A stretch of 64,000 bases of DNA from DRPN01 sp964383915 (GTDB taxonomy: Bacteria > Bacteroidota > Bacteroidia > Bacteroidales > VadinHA17): NCBI GenBank assembly GCA_964383915.1, contig CAYLJE010000002.1, positions 7,271 through 71,270 on the forward strand, in the 5' to 3' direction. A program made the translations under genes and the position numbers. Under the pieces are notes generated by a model. The model saw only the letters and a program-made list of their open reading frames with translations, ran no database searches and was not told the DNA's origin. The first letter of the stretch is position 1. Every line of letters begins with the position of its first letter. Below, piece after piece: positions 26,801 to 34,977 of this stretch.

Positions 26801-28260
26801 AAGGGAATAAGAAAGTAAATGAAAGTCCTTTTCTTATTGTTGGAGAGACCCTGGCAGGTATGTTCATGGGTGTGAGAAATATTACCCTGTCCTATTCACA
26901 GAATGAAGGAACATTGTTGCCGGGGTATATGCCCGGGACACGCATGATGGGCCTTACCCGTACTGGCAATGACCTGGCCCCGGGGTGGCCTTTTGTCCTG
27001 GGCTGGCAGAATAATGATTTTCTTAAAAAGGCAGCGGACGAACGCTGGCTGACTACCGACACATTGATTAACAATCCTTACATTATGACGCATACGGATA
27101 ATTTTAACTTCCGCAGTACCTTTGAACCAATAAAAGGGATTCGTGTAGATATTATTGCCAACAGAAGATTTTCTGAAAATTTAAATGAGTATTATAAGTA
27201 TGATGATGCCAGCGGAACCTATCAATTTAGTAGCAAAGTAACTACCGGTAATTTTTCTATGACTTATATTACGATGGGATCCATGTTTGAAAAAATTAAG
27301 CCTGAGAATGATTATCAATCTCATAATTTTGAATTGTTCAGGGAATATACGCGCATTATCTCAAAACGACTGGCCAAACATCGTCACCGCGTTGAACCCG
27401 GTTATGATCCGGACATTGATCCCGAAACAGGCACCCCGCTCGGGACAGGATATAAAAACGGGTATTCCCTGACCAGCCAGGAAGTATTGCTTCCTGCCTT
27501 TCTGGCTGCCTATTCCAAACAGGATCCATGGCATATACCTCTCAACAGTGTACCTTCCATCACCCAGATCCTTCCTAACTGGCGTGTGGTTATTGACATC
27601 TTTAACCGCCTTAGTTTTTTAAAGTCATTTTTACGTTCGGCAAATATTACGCATACGTACCGTTCTACTTACAATATTGCCTCTTATCAGTCTGATCTCA
27701 ACTTTGAGGAAGGAAGCAACGGGCTGGGGTGGATCAGAGATATGGAATACAACTTTTTACCACAATACCAGATTAATACAGTATCTATTACCGAACAATT
27801 CAGTCCCCTGATCGGATTGGATATGATTTGGATAAATGGGATAACCTCAAAGCTGGAAATTAAAAAATCCAGAAATATCGCGCTCAGCCTTGAAAATAAT
27901 CAGTTGACGGAAGTGCATAGTGATGAGTTTGTTATTGGCACAGGGTATCGCTTTAATGATGTTCAGATATCTATCCGTACGGGAGGGCAACAAAGAAATC
28001 TGAAAAGTGATCTTAATCTGAGAGCCGATCTCAGCATCAGGGATAACAAAACAATTATGCGGAAACTCGTGGAAGAAACCAATATTCCGACCGCAGGCCA
28101 ACGGATCATCACCTTGAAACTAACAGCTGATTATATGCTCAGTGACAAATTTAATCTGAGAGTTTTCTTCGACCGGATTGTTAATGATCCGTTTGTTGCC
28201 CTGACTTTTAAAACAGCCAATACCAACTTTGGAGTGAGTCTCCGGTTTACTCTTATGTAA
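20842..28260 (+). CDS. sprA: Type 9 secretion translocon / gliding protein SprA (Sov)
   Basis: A 2472-aa outer-membrane protein, the largest gene here. SprA forms the very large beta-barrel through which type 9 secretion cargo crosses the outer membrane. An N-terminal signal peptide (about residues 1-26, KYVFIIFVGLLLILQG core) is followed by the SprA N-terminal repeats (LIPKLYVGGEAFDKVFG, VNIVPQGSAELIFG), the central helical and plug regions including DDFEGSTTTIDL and the WCDELRLTDFDEKGGWAANA stretch, and many alternating beta strands to the C-terminus (FGVSLRFTL). The only plausible start is TTG at 20842, 22 bp after ruvA; no ATG is in frame before the signal peptide. Presence of SprA implies a type 9 secretion system elsewhere in the genome. 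Confidence 0.96.
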   Translation: MNNKNKYVFIIFVGLLLILQGATARARVNATRQDTSVSVTTPTLHYPFRAYEGNPLLQQSPSGLYLKLPSNIHRRIEYDPKTNEYIIYEKLGKLDYRMPYVMTADEFEKWQYDQAIRHYWQQKASGNIGNFNTSLIPKLYVGGEAFDKVFGSNTVNIVPQGSAELIFGINSSRIDNPALSEKLRKVTTFDFKEKIQMNVAGTVGDKLKLGINYNTEATFDFENQTKLEYSGKEDEIIKKIEAGNINFPLTGTLITGSQSLFGLKTELQFGKLTVTSVFSQQKGQTSEIDVKGGAQMQDFEVEADHYEANKHFFLSQYFRDQYNKALAHLPVINSGVTIQRIEVWVTNKTNRFENSRNVVAFMDLAEGSAHIYNNIPVFRQTGPGPYPENELNGLYYQMTSTYSQIRDISQVTNALDPLRPDFVIGRDYEKVENARKLSEREYKVNRQLGFISLNTALNADEILAVAYEYTVNGKVYKVGEFSSDVSAPNALVMKLLKGTNLSPQLPTWDLMMKNIYALGAYQVNQKDFQLHILYHDDKTGNDINYIPEGKIANKILLRVLNLDNLDSQQEPNPDGFFDFLPGITINTSGGRVIFPELEPFGSYLKKKIGNVAIADKYVFQELYDSSLVKARQVAEKNKFKIVGTYSSSSSSEIQLNALNIPKGSVKITAGGIQLQENIDYTVDYNLGRVKIINQGLLESQTPIKVQLESNQLFNLQTKTLLGSHFDYKISDDFHLGGTVMNLTERPLTQKVNIGDEPISNTMLGLDGTYHAESRFLTRLVDMLPFLQTKAPSTIDFTGEFAQMIPGHSKAIHKTGTAYIDDFEGSTTTIDLKAFNAWVLSSTPQGQNGLFPEAQLNNNRYYGANRARLAWYVIDPLFLRNNVNTPGYIKQNPDYKSSHYVREVFEKELFPNRQNPTGIPTNIAVLNLAFYPDEKGPYNYDLMPSAYTAGITPEDKLKAPESRWGGIMREVPTSDFEAANVQYIEFWLMDPFVEMPDNYGGDLYLDLGDVSEDILRDSRKSFENGLPNSPVVRDVDTTVWGRVPVNQSLVNAFDNDLNSRRYQDVGLDGLGDADEISFFISYLDSLKSILTPEAYQAALKDPSDDDYHYFRGSDYDQEKLGILDRYKKYNGLEGNSPTAEMSPESYPTTGSTLPDVEDINRDNTLNETERYYQYHVSLRPGDLQVGKDFITDKITSTVTLANGQKSSVHWYQFKIPIRQYNRVVGNIQDFKSIRFIRLFMRGFNKETILRFATFNLVRGEWRTYYNSLLQGGERINVPQQSAGTMEVSAVNIEENGSKEPVNYVLPPGIDRVIDPTNPQLRQLNEQSILMKVNDLEDGDARAIYKNVNLDLRKYKRIQMEIHGEALPEKQISNDEVTVFIRIGSDYRDNYYEYEIPLKITPPGRYNNDLQSDREIVWPKENKMIIPLEIFQELKQERNAALRRRGSKLSVSDVYVKRMSDKIIKVAGNPNFSNVRTIMIGIRNPLQNNHYFKDDGQPKSAEVWCDELRLTDFDEKGGWAANARLQARLADLGTMDIAGFTSKPGFGSIEKKVAQRSQEEVIRYDVSTNLQLGRFFPEKARIRIPLFIGYSESRINPEYNPMDPDIPLKSALAHTETRSEKDSILHFAQDFTRRKSLNLTNVGLGNMTKKPRLYSPSNLSFNFAYNELYHRDVKTEINLEKNFRGGFTYVFNAQPKNIAPLKKMKILRSPVFRLLRDINFYYMPKHISFRTDLSRYYNEIKTRNIATPYLKIQPSFRKDFLWNRNYDIKWDLTRALRFDFSAGDIARIDEPEGGVDKIRYKDEYQAWKDSIWQNLKSFGRNTHYFQTINTSYTLPINKIPLLNWVSATARYGMKYDWLVGPVYPDSMNIHLGNTIQNSNTAQLNGQFNLLNLYNKIGLLKKINRDNSRRASGQKAPPKVKKVSFTLEKVRLKGGRPRSVLHKLKTEDITKVTAYDANGQVIKGKYKVVNQDKIKFTAREDHKNVRIVVEGNKKVNESPFLIVGETLAGMFMGVRNITLSYSQNEGTLLPGYMPGTRMMGLTRTGNDLAPGWPFVLGWQNNDFLKKAADERWLTTDTLINNPYIMTHTDNFNFRSTFEPIKGIRVDIIANRRFSENLNEYYKYDDASGTYQFSSKVTTGNFSMTYITMGSMFEKIKPENDYQSHNFELFREYTRIISKRLAKHRHRVEPGYDPDIDPETGTPLGTGYKNGYSLTSQEVLLPAFLAAYSKQDPWHIPLNSVPSITQILPNWRVVIDIFNRLSFLKSFLRSANITHTYRSTYNIASYQSDLNFEEGSNGLGWIRDMEYNFLPQYQINTVSITEQFSPLIGLDMIWINGITSKLEIKKSRNIALSLENNQLTEVHSDEFVIGTGYRFNDVQISIRTGGQQRNLKSDLNLRADLSIRDNKTIMRKLVEETNIPTAGQRIITLKLTADYMLSDKFNLRVFFDRIVNDPFVALTFKTANTNFGVSLRFTLM

Positions 28261-28323
28261 AAATGCGGACAGATTTTTTATAATAATTCTGTCAGGAGAC
28301 ATTTTTTTTGAAAAAAAAATATC

Positions 28324-28331
28324 TACTTTTG
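28324..28331 (+). promoter_or_regulatory. -7 promoter box for gcvH
   Basis: TACTTTTG matches TAnnTTTG, 31 bases before the start. A TTTG at 28307-28310 is closer (13 bases) than a normal -33 element. A weak GACAGA/TCTGTC hairpin at 28268-28293 may end the sprA transcript. Confidence 0.45.
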
Positions 28332-28362
28332 ACCATTCAAGAAAAATTAAAATGATTTTAAA

Positions 28363-28743
28363 ATGAACGTACCTGATGATTTGAAGTATACAAAGGATCA
28401 TGAATGGATCCGTGTTGATGGAGATGTTGCTTATATTGGAATCAGCGATTATGCCCAGGGAGAATTAGGTGACATCGTTTTTGTTGAGATTGAGACCGTA
28501 GGAGAAACACTGGATAAGGGGGAATCCTTTGGGACTATTGAAGCCGTAAAAACTGTCTCAGATGTTTTCCTTCCTGTATCCGGAGAAATACTGGAATTGA
28601 ATCCGGTAGTCGGAGATACGCCTGAAATTGTAAATAAAGATCCTTATGGAGAAGGATGGATGATTAAGCTGAAAATGCGAGATTCGGCCGAGCTGGATGA
28701 GCTATTGGATGCTGAAGCATATAAAAAGATGATAAACGTCTGA
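28363..28743 (+). CDS. gcvH: Glycine cleavage system H protein
   Basis: A 126-aa lipoyl carrier that shuttles the aminomethyl group between the P, T and L proteins of the glycine cleavage system. The lipoylated lysine is K63 in GTIEAVKTVSDVF. The surrounding fold (DHEWIRVDGDVAYIGISDYA, LGDIVFVEI, VSGEILELN) is complete. It has its own promoter. Its stop codon directly abuts the infB stop codon on the other strand, with no spacer and no clear terminator. Confidence 0.97.
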   Translation: MNVPDDLKYTKDHEWIRVDGDVAYIGISDYAQGELGDIVFVEIETVGETLDKGESFGTIEAVKTVSDVFLPVSGEILELNPVVGDTPEIVNKDPYGEGWMIKLKMRDSAELDELLDAEAYKKMINV

Positions 28744-31521
28744 TTATAAGGTTTTTTTAACTTCTATTTCTTCAAAGGCTTCGATGATATCGCCCACTTT
28801 GATATCATTAAAGTTTTGAATATTTAGTCCGCATTCCTGACCATTAACCGCTTCTTTCACATCTTCCTTATATCTTTTCAGGGATGCCAGTTCTCCGGTA
28901 TAGATAACAATCCCGTCACGTATCACGCGCACTTTGGATTTCTTGAAGATCTTTCCTTCAGTAACAATACATCCGGCAATGGTGCCTACTTTGGAGACCT
29001 TGAAAGCTTCTTTTATTTCGAGTGTTCCGGAGATCTCTTCTTTCATTTCCGGAATCAGCATACCTTCCATGGCCGATTTGATTTCTTCGATAGCATCATA
29101 GATGATTGAATAAAGGCGGATATCAATTTCTTCTTTTTCGGCCAGTTTCCGTGCATTAGCAGAAGGTCTGACCTGAAATCCGATGACGATGGCATTGGAT
29201 GCGGCAGCCAGGAGAATATCCGATTCGGTTATTTGTCCGACAGCTTTGTGAATAATATTAATCTGTATTTCTTCTGTAGATAATTTGATCAAAGCATCAG
29301 AGAGTGCTTCGACTGAACCGTCCACATCTCCTTTAATGACAATATTCAGTTCCTGAAAGCTTCCGATGGCAATTCTTCGTCCAATCTCATCCAGGGTGAT
29401 ATGTTTTTGTGTACGTATCCCTTGTTCTCTTTGAAGCTGGCTTCGTTTTTGGGCTATATCTTTGGCTTCTTTATCATTATCCAATACATTGAATTTATCT
29501 CCGGCCTGCGGAGCACCGTTTAAACCGAGAATAAGTGCAGGCATGGAAGGTCCTGCACTTTCCATTTTTTTTCCTCTTTCATTATACATTGCTTTCACAT
29601 GTCCGAAATAGCTCCCGGCGAGTATTACATCTCCGTATTTTACGGTACCTTCACTAACCAATATGGTAGCAACGTAACCTTTTCCTTTGTCCAGGGATGA
29701 CTCAACCACTGTTCCGATAGCCGGTTTATCAGGGTTGGCTCTAAGGTTTAGCATCTCTGCTTCCAGCAAGATTTTCTCAAGTAGCTCATCAATATTTGTC
29801 CCTTCTTTGGCTGAAATATCCTGGCTTTGGTATTTTCCTCCCCAGTCTTCAACCAGGATATTCATATTGGCAAGTTCCTCCTTTATTTTCTCTTGGTTGG
29901 CCGTAGGTTTATCGATTTTGTTAATGGCAAATACGATGGGGACGCCGGCTGCCTGGGAGTGATTGATAGCTTCTACCGTCTGGGGTTTGATGCCATCATC
30001 TGCAGCAATGACAATAACGGCAATATCTGTAATTTGTGCTCCCCTGGCACGCATGGCAGTAAATGCTTCATGTCCGGGTGTATCGAGGAAAGTAATCTGC
30101 TGGTTGGTAGTAAGCGTTACCGCATAGGCCCCGATATGCTGGGTGATCCCCCCTGCTTCACCGGCAATCACATTCGCTTTACGGATATAATCAAGTAATT
30201 TTGTTTTACCGTGGTCAACATGTCCCATAACTGTGACGATCGGAGGTCTGGGCAGCAGGTCTTTTTCACGGTCTATTGTTTCTTTAATGTTATCCAGAAT
30301 GTTTGCGCTGACAAATTCAATTTCATAGCCAAATTCGTCGGCTACCAGGGACATAGTTTCAGCATCCAGCCGTTGGTTGATGGAAACGATCAGTCCCAGA
30401 TTCAAACACGTTGATATGACGTCAGTGGCAGGCACGTCCATCATATTGGCCAGCTCATTTACCGATACAAACTCAGTTACCTTCAGTTTTTTCTTTTCTT
30501 CTGCAAGTTTTTTAATTTCTTCCTCTTGCTTATGAATAATAGCTGAACGCTTCTCACGACGGTATTTAGAAGCCTTTGATTTCGTTTTGGATGTCAAACG
30601 TGCCAGTGTTTCTTTAATTTGTTTCTGAACATCCTCTTCATTTACTTCATGCTGGGGATATCTTGATTTTCGGGTGCCTTTCTTTTCGTTTTTCTTTCCT
30701 TTGCTATTGGACAGGTTAACTTTTTCTTTGCCTTTATGTATTCTTTTTCGTTTTTTCTTATTGGAAACAGGTGCTTTAGAAGATGCAACCGGTTTCTTTT
30801 TGGGCTCTTTCACAGGAAGCTCAATTTTCCCGACCACTGTTGGCCCTGTCAGATGTTCAATTTTTGATTTATAAAATTTTTTCGAATCTCCGGCTTTAAT
30901 TTCTTCCTTCTTAACCGGTTTTCCGGAAACAACTTCCACGGATTTGGCTTTTTCTTTTTTTTCTTCTTTTACAGAAACAGTCTCTTCGGTTTCTTTTTCC
31001 TCTGTCTTTGTTTTTTCCGGCGTTTCTTTCCGGATATCTTTGGCTTTTTTTGCTTCAAGATCGGGTTCGATAGTCTTTTTTTCTTTCCGGATTACAGCAG
31101 TTTCTTCTTTTTTTCCTTCTTCAAGACTGATTTTGCCGACAACTTTGACTTTATGTGCAGCTTCCGTTGTAATCTTTACTTCTGAAGGTGTTTTGAAAGT
31201 ACTCTCGATGCTGTGGTCTTTTATAATCAGCTCTTTTTCTTCACTGCCTTCTTTATTTCCTTTTTTTTCAGTTACATCACTAAGTGTGACAGACTCTTTG
31301 TGTTCTTTTGCTTGGAATTTTAGTTTTTCGGATTCTTTTTTTACTTTAACCTCAGAGCTGTATTCATTAGCCAGGAGGGCATATATCTCACTTGAGATTT
31401 TTGAGTTGGGGTTTAAATCCAAATCATAGCCTTTTTTGTGCAGGAATTCGATAATGGTAGAAATACCCACATTAAATTCTCTTGCTGCTTTGCTCAGCCG
31501 TATTTTTTTTTCTTCTCCCAT
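28744..31521 (-). CDS. infB: Translation initiation factor IF-2
   Basis: A 925-aa GTPase that places fMet-tRNA on the 30S subunit and promotes subunit joining. The N-terminus has an IF2N helix (SKAAREFNVGISTIIEFLHKKG) and about 240 residues of Lys/Glu-rich linker, then a second IF2N (VSVNELANMMDVPATDV). The G domain has VMGHVDHGKTKLLDYI, DTPGHEAF and NKIDKPTANQ. Domains II-IV follow. It is the last gene of the rimP-nusA-infB operon; 71 bp separate it from nusA. Confidence 0.97.
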   Translation of the reverse strand: MGEEKKIRLSKAAREFNVGISTIIEFLHKKGYDLDLNPNSKISSEIYALLANEYSSEVKVKKESEKLKFQAKEHKESVTLSDVTEKKGNKEGSEEKELIIKDHSIESTFKTPSEVKITTEAAHKVKVVGKISLEEGKKEETAVIRKEKKTIEPDLEAKKAKDIRKETPEKTKTEEKETEETVSVKEEKKEKAKSVEVVSGKPVKKEEIKAGDSKKFYKSKIEHLTGPTVVGKIELPVKEPKKKPVASSKAPVSNKKKRKRIHKGKEKVNLSNSKGKKNEKKGTRKSRYPQHEVNEEDVQKQIKETLARLTSKTKSKASKYRREKRSAIIHKQEEEIKKLAEEKKKLKVTEFVSVNELANMMDVPATDVISTCLNLGLIVSINQRLDAETMSLVADEFGYEIEFVSANILDNIKETIDREKDLLPRPPIVTVMGHVDHGKTKLLDYIRKANVIAGEAGGITQHIGAYAVTLTTNQQITFLDTPGHEAFTAMRARGAQITDIAVIVIAADDGIKPQTVEAINHSQAAGVPIVFAINKIDKPTANQEKIKEELANMNILVEDWGGKYQSQDISAKEGTNIDELLEKILLEAEMLNLRANPDKPAIGTVVESSLDKGKGYVATILVSEGTVKYGDVILAGSYFGHVKAMYNERGKKMESAGPSMPALILGLNGAPQAGDKFNVLDNDKEAKDIAQKRSQLQREQGIRTQKHITLDEIGRRIAIGSFQELNIVIKGDVDGSVEALSDALIKLSTEEIQINIIHKAVGQITESDILLAAASNAIVIGFQVRPSANARKLAEKEEIDIRLYSIIYDAIEEIKSAMEGMLIPEMKEEISGTLEIKEAFKVSKVGTIAGCIVTEGKIFKKSKVRVIRDGIVIYTGELASLKRYKEDVKEAVNGQECGLNIQNFNDIKVGDIIEAFEEIEVKKTL

Positions 31522-31592
31522 AGATATTCAGCCCGTATTAATCATTTGCAAAAATAGAAGTTATCTATTAACATAAAACATTTATTTTCTTT

Positions 31593-32828
31593 TTATTCAA
31601 ATTCCGCTTTTAAAATCTTTTTCACTTCTTTAATGGTTTCTTCTTCAAGATCGGTTCTTTTTACCAATTCTTCATCTGAGAGCTCGATCACACTCTTAGC
31701 CGTATCACATCCTATGGCTTTCAGCTCATCCAATATCCAGTTTTCGATTTCATCAGCAAATTCTTCCAGGCTGACATCTTCATCCTCTTCGCCGGATTCA
31801 CGGTAAACCTCAATTTCATATCCGGTAAGCTGGCTGGCCAGGCGGATGTTAAGACCTCCTTTACCAATGGCCAGGGATACTTCACTGGGTTTTAGGTAAA
31901 CTTCTGCTTTTTTCTCTGCTTCAATCAGTTTTATCGAACTGATTTTGGCCGGGCTAAGTGCACGCTGAATGAACAACTGGGTATTTGTAGTATAGTTGAT
32001 TACGTCGATATTCTCGTTTTTCAATTCACGGACAATGCCATGGATACGGGAACCTTTCATGCCAACACATGCCCCCACGGGATCAATACGTTCATCATAA
32101 GACTCGACAGCTACCTTGGCTCTTTCTCCGGGAATCCGAACAATCTTTTTGATGGTAATCAGTCCGTCAAAGATCTCAGGTACTTCAAGTTCAAAGAGAC
32201 GTTCCAGGAAAACAGGCGATGTGCGTGAGAGAATAATCAGGGGATTGTTGTTTCTCATTTCTACTTTGATTACTACGGCACGGATTGTATCTCCTTTGCG
32301 GAAAAAATCTGAAGGTATTTGTTCACTCTTGGGTAAAATCAACTCATTTCCCTCATCATCGAGGATGAGTGTTTCCCTTTTCCATATCTGGTACACTTCT
32401 CCGATAACAATCTCGCCAACACGGTCCTTGTATTTGTTAAATATATTGTTTTTCTCCAGCTCCATGATACGTGATGTGAGGTTTTGCCTCAACGATAAAA
32501 TGGCACGTCTTCCGAAATCTTTTAGTTTAACTTCGTCGGTTACTTCTTCACCTACCTCGTAATCTTCGTCGATTTTTTTGGCTTCGGAAAGCGGGATCTG
32601 AAAAGCCGGGTCTTCCAGCTCATCATCTTCAACTACTTCACGGTTTCTCCAGATTTCAAAATCCCCTTTGTCGATATTGATAATAATATCAAAATTTTCG
32701 TCGGTATCATACCTTTTCTTAAGCATACTTTTGAATACATCCTCCAGCACACTCATCATGGTAGCACGATCAATATTTTTTAATTCCTTAAATTCCGAAA
32801 AGGTGTCAGACAGGTTTACATTGTCCAT
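31593..32828 (-). CDS. nusA: Transcription termination/antitermination factor NusA
   Basis: A 411-aa RNA polymerase-binding protein. The N-terminal domain (FKELKNIDRATMMSVLEDVF) binds polymerase, then an S1 domain (VGEIVIGEVYQIWKRETLIL) and two KH domains follow (VGACVGMKGSRIHGIVREL and EVSLAIGKGGLNIRLASQLTG). It ends after about 65 acidic residues, lacking the E. coli-type repeats. The start is set at ATG 32828 because it begins the conserved N-terminal helix; an upstream TTG at 32846 is unlikely. Confidence 0.96.
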   Translation of the reverse strand: MDNVNLSDTFSEFKELKNIDRATMMSVLEDVFKSMLKKRYDTDENFDIIINIDKGDFEIWRNREVVEDDELEDPAFQIPLSEAKKIDEDYEVGEEVTDEVKLKDFGRRAILSLRQNLTSRIMELEKNNIFNKYKDRVGEIVIGEVYQIWKRETLILDDEGNELILPKSEQIPSDFFRKGDTIRAVVIKVEMRNNNPLIILSRTSPVFLERLFELEVPEIFDGLITIKKIVRIPGERAKVAVESYDERIDPVGACVGMKGSRIHGIVRELKNENIDVINYTTNTQLFIQRALSPAKISSIKLIEAEKKAEVYLKPSEVSLAIGKGGLNIRLASQLTGYEIEVYRESGEEDEDVSLEEFADEIENWILDELKAIGCDTAKSVIELSDEELVKRTDLEEETIKEVKKILKAEFE

Positions 32829-32910
32829 GATTTTTTTCCCTCCCAATGTTATTTAAATTCAACCTAAATATCTAAAATGGAATCGTCATGAAGTTTTACA
32901 GTGTGCGTTA

Positions 32911-32990
32911 ATATTGGGAAGCGCAATGAAAAGTTTTGAAAGCGTAGCCTTCGCTACGGTGAAAAACTTTGAAATGAGCATTTCCAATAG
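32911..32990. repeat. Long imperfect hairpin between rimP and nusA
   Basis: Arms of about 36 bases face each other: the central GCGTAGC / GCTACG with a CTTC turn, then AAGTTTT / AAAACTT, CAATG / CATTT-like, and outermost TATTGG / CCAATA, with several mismatches. It fills most of the 192-bp spacer in an operon whose genes are normally close together. No T-run follows on the minus strand. It may be an inserted REP/MITE-like unit or an RNA processing or attenuation structure. The motif GTGTGC occurs on both sides (32901-32906 and 32993-32998). Confidence 0.6.
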
Positions 32991-33020
32991 TGGTGTGCAA
33001 TGTAGAACTGTAATAGATTT

Positions 33021-33494
33021 TCATTTTGGATTTTTAGGTTCAATACTAAGTTTTGCTGTTTTAATCTCCCCCATGGGGTATTGTATTGTTTTTACGGGGA
33101 TGTTTCCCCTTTTTTGTTTTTTCTTTGTTTTTCCCTGTTCTCTCAATGTAATTTCCTCTTTTTCCACATATACGAGTTCTCCCTGATGTGTTTCTCCACT
33201 CATCAGTTGAATCTTGATTTTCCCCCCGATATTTTTTTTGTACTGCTCCATAACCATAAAAGGAGACTCCAGGCCTGGAGAAGAAACCATCAGTTCAAAA
33301 TCTTCTTTTTCTTTGTCCAGATGATGTTCTATAAATTTTGAAAGTTTGGCACACTCATCAATAGATATCCCTTCCCTGCGGTCAACAAATACGAAAATCT
33401 TGTTCGATCGTGATACATGTACATCTACCAGAAAAAAATCATCTCCTCCCGGATATTTTTCCAGGATAAGTATTATATTTTCTTTTTTTATCAT
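33021..33494 (-). CDS. rimP: Ribosome maturation factor RimP
   Basis: A 157-aa protein needed for 30S subunit assembly. It has the two RimP domains: an N-terminal part with VDVHVSRSNKIFVFVDRREGISIDECAKLSKFIE-type sequence (about residues 22-55), the SSPGLESPF hinge (about 88-96), and a C-terminal SH3-like barrel (KIQLMSGETHQGELVYVEKEEI). It is first in rimP-nusA-infB. The order matches the general bacterial arrangement, although the spacer to nusA is unusually long. Confidence 0.92.
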   Translation of the reverse strand: MIKKENIILILEKYPGGDDFFLVDVHVSRSNKIFVFVDRREGISIDECAKLSKFIEHHLDKEKEDFELMVSSPGLESPFMVMEQYKKNIGGKIKIQLMSGETHQGELVYVEKEEITLREQGKTKKKQKRGNIPVKTIQYPMGEIKTAKLSIEPKNPK

Positions 33495-33514
33495 GTCATT
33501 CTAATCTAATAAAA

Positions 33515-33533
33515 CAGGGGACATTGTCCCCTG
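33515..33533. repeat. Perfect palindrome in the rimP leader
   Basis: CAGGGGACA / TGTCCCCTG with a single central base: 9-bp arms, 20-40 bases before the rimP start. On the minus strand it lies at or just after the predicted transcription start, so the mRNA would begin in or near a stable hairpin. It has no T-run. Confidence 0.65.
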
Positions 33534-33561
33534 CAAATTATCCCCCCATTTCGGGTGCAAA
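33533..33561 (-). promoter_or_regulatory. Probable promoter of rimP-nusA-infB
   Basis: On the minus strand TTTG (33558-33561), a 17-base spacer, then TAATTTGC (33533-33540), a near match to the -7 box TAnnTTTG. Confidence 0.4.
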
Positions 33562-33690
33562 TGTAAACCTTTTATATAAAAAAAACAAATAAAACATTTT
33601 CTTTCAGGGAATAGAGAAAAAATCCTAATTTGCGGAGGCGAAGGAAAGGCGATTGACTGTTGGTATAATCTTTGTAAAAAAGGACTTTAA

Positions 33691-34959
33691 ATGGCTGATA
33701 ACTTTTACACCAAAAAAAGAAAAATTATTAATGATCCGGTATATGGGTTTATTCCGGTAGAGAATCCGGTGTTGTTTGATTTATTGGAGCATCCCTATTT
33801 TCAGAGGTTACGCAGGATCAGACAACTTGGATTAACCTATCTGGTTTATCCGGGGGCTAATCATACAAGGTTCCAGCATAGTCTGGGTGCAGCTTATCTG
33901 ATGACGCAGGCGATTCAATCTATACGCAGCAGAGAAATTGATATTACTGAAGAGGAGGCCTTTTCGGTTACGGCAGCTATTTTATTGCATGACATCGGGC
34001 ATGGTCCGTTTTCTCATGCACTTGAAGAAACGATCATCAATGAGTTATCTCATGAGCAGCTATCGATTCTTTTTATGCAGCAGTTGAATGAAGAATTAGG
34101 GGGTCTGTTGGGAGAGGCGATACATATATTTCAGGGGAAGTACAAAAAAAAGTTTCTCAATCAATTGGTATCGGGGCAGCTGGATATGGACAGACTGGAT
34201 TATTTGCAGCGGGACAGTTATTTTACAGGGGTCTCGGAGGGGGTTATCGGGTTGGAACGGATCATCAAAATGTTGAATGTGCGGAATGATGAGCTGGTAG
34301 TGGAAGAAAAGGGAATTTATTCTATAGAAAAATTTGTATTGGCCCGGCGCTTAATGTACTGGCAGGTATATTTCCATAAAACGGTCGTATCAGCCGAACA
34401 ATTATTACTGAAAATATTAACCAGGGCATCCCAATTGGCACGGGCAGGCGTAGCTCTTTTTGTCACGCCGGCACTGCATTATTTTCTTTATTCCTTATAT
34501 TCTGTTAAAACCGTGGATACCCTGACTGCAAAAGGCAGGAAAGAATTACTTGATCGTTTTGCCTTATTGGATGATAACGATATCATCACTTCAGCAAAAG
34601 TTTGGTCTGAAGCGGAGGATCCGGTACTCTCACGGCTTTGCAAACAGTTGATTAACCGGAAGCTTTTACATATTGAGATACGAAACCATCCGTTTTCAAA
34701 AGAAAAGGTTGAGAATATCAGGAAAAGGATGAGGAGAGATACAGGATTTGATGAACTCGGCGTATCCTATTTTGTTTTTACAAATACGATTAGCAATTTT
34801 GCATATTCTCCGGAAGATCATCAGATAAAGATTTTACGGAAAGACGAAATGATAAAAGATATTACCGAAGTTTCTGAGATAATGAACCAGAATGTTATTT
34901 CAAAAATTGTTCAGAAACACATATTATGTTATCCTAAGGAATATACAAAGAATGTTTAA
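33691..34959 (+). CDS. HD-domain phosphohydrolase (dNTPase/YwfO-like)
   Basis: A 422-aa protein of the HD superfamily related to dNTP triphosphohydrolases. The N-terminal HD core has NHTRFQHSLGAAYLM (first His), LLHDIGHGPFSHALEE (HD pair at about residues 103-104), and SGQLDMDRLDYLQRDSYFTG (downstream Asp). The C-terminal half is helical. Members hydrolyse dNTPs or other nucleotides; the substrate here is unknown. It begins a run followed by lpxD 18 bp later, a neighbour pairing common in Bacteroidota, though no functional link to lipid A is established. Confidence 0.88.
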   Translation: MADNFYTKKRKIINDPVYGFIPVENPVLFDLLEHPYFQRLRRIRQLGLTYLVYPGANHTRFQHSLGAAYLMTQAIQSIRSREIDITEEEAFSVTAAILLHDIGHGPFSHALEETIINELSHEQLSILFMQQLNEELGGLLGEAIHIFQGKYKKKFLNQLVSGQLDMDRLDYLQRDSYFTGVSEGVIGLERIIKMLNVRNDELVVEEKGIYSIEKFVLARRLMYWQVYFHKTVVSAEQLLLKILTRASQLARAGVALFVTPALHYFLYSLYSVKTVDTLTAKGRKELLDRFALLDDNDIITSAKVWSEAEDPVLSRLCKQLINRKLLHIEIRNHPFSKEKVENIRKRMRRDTGFDELGVSYFVFTNTISNFAYSPEDHQIKILRKDEMIKDITEVSEIMNQNVISKIVQKHILCYPKEYTKNV

Positions 34960-34977
34960 ATTTAACTTAAATTAATA

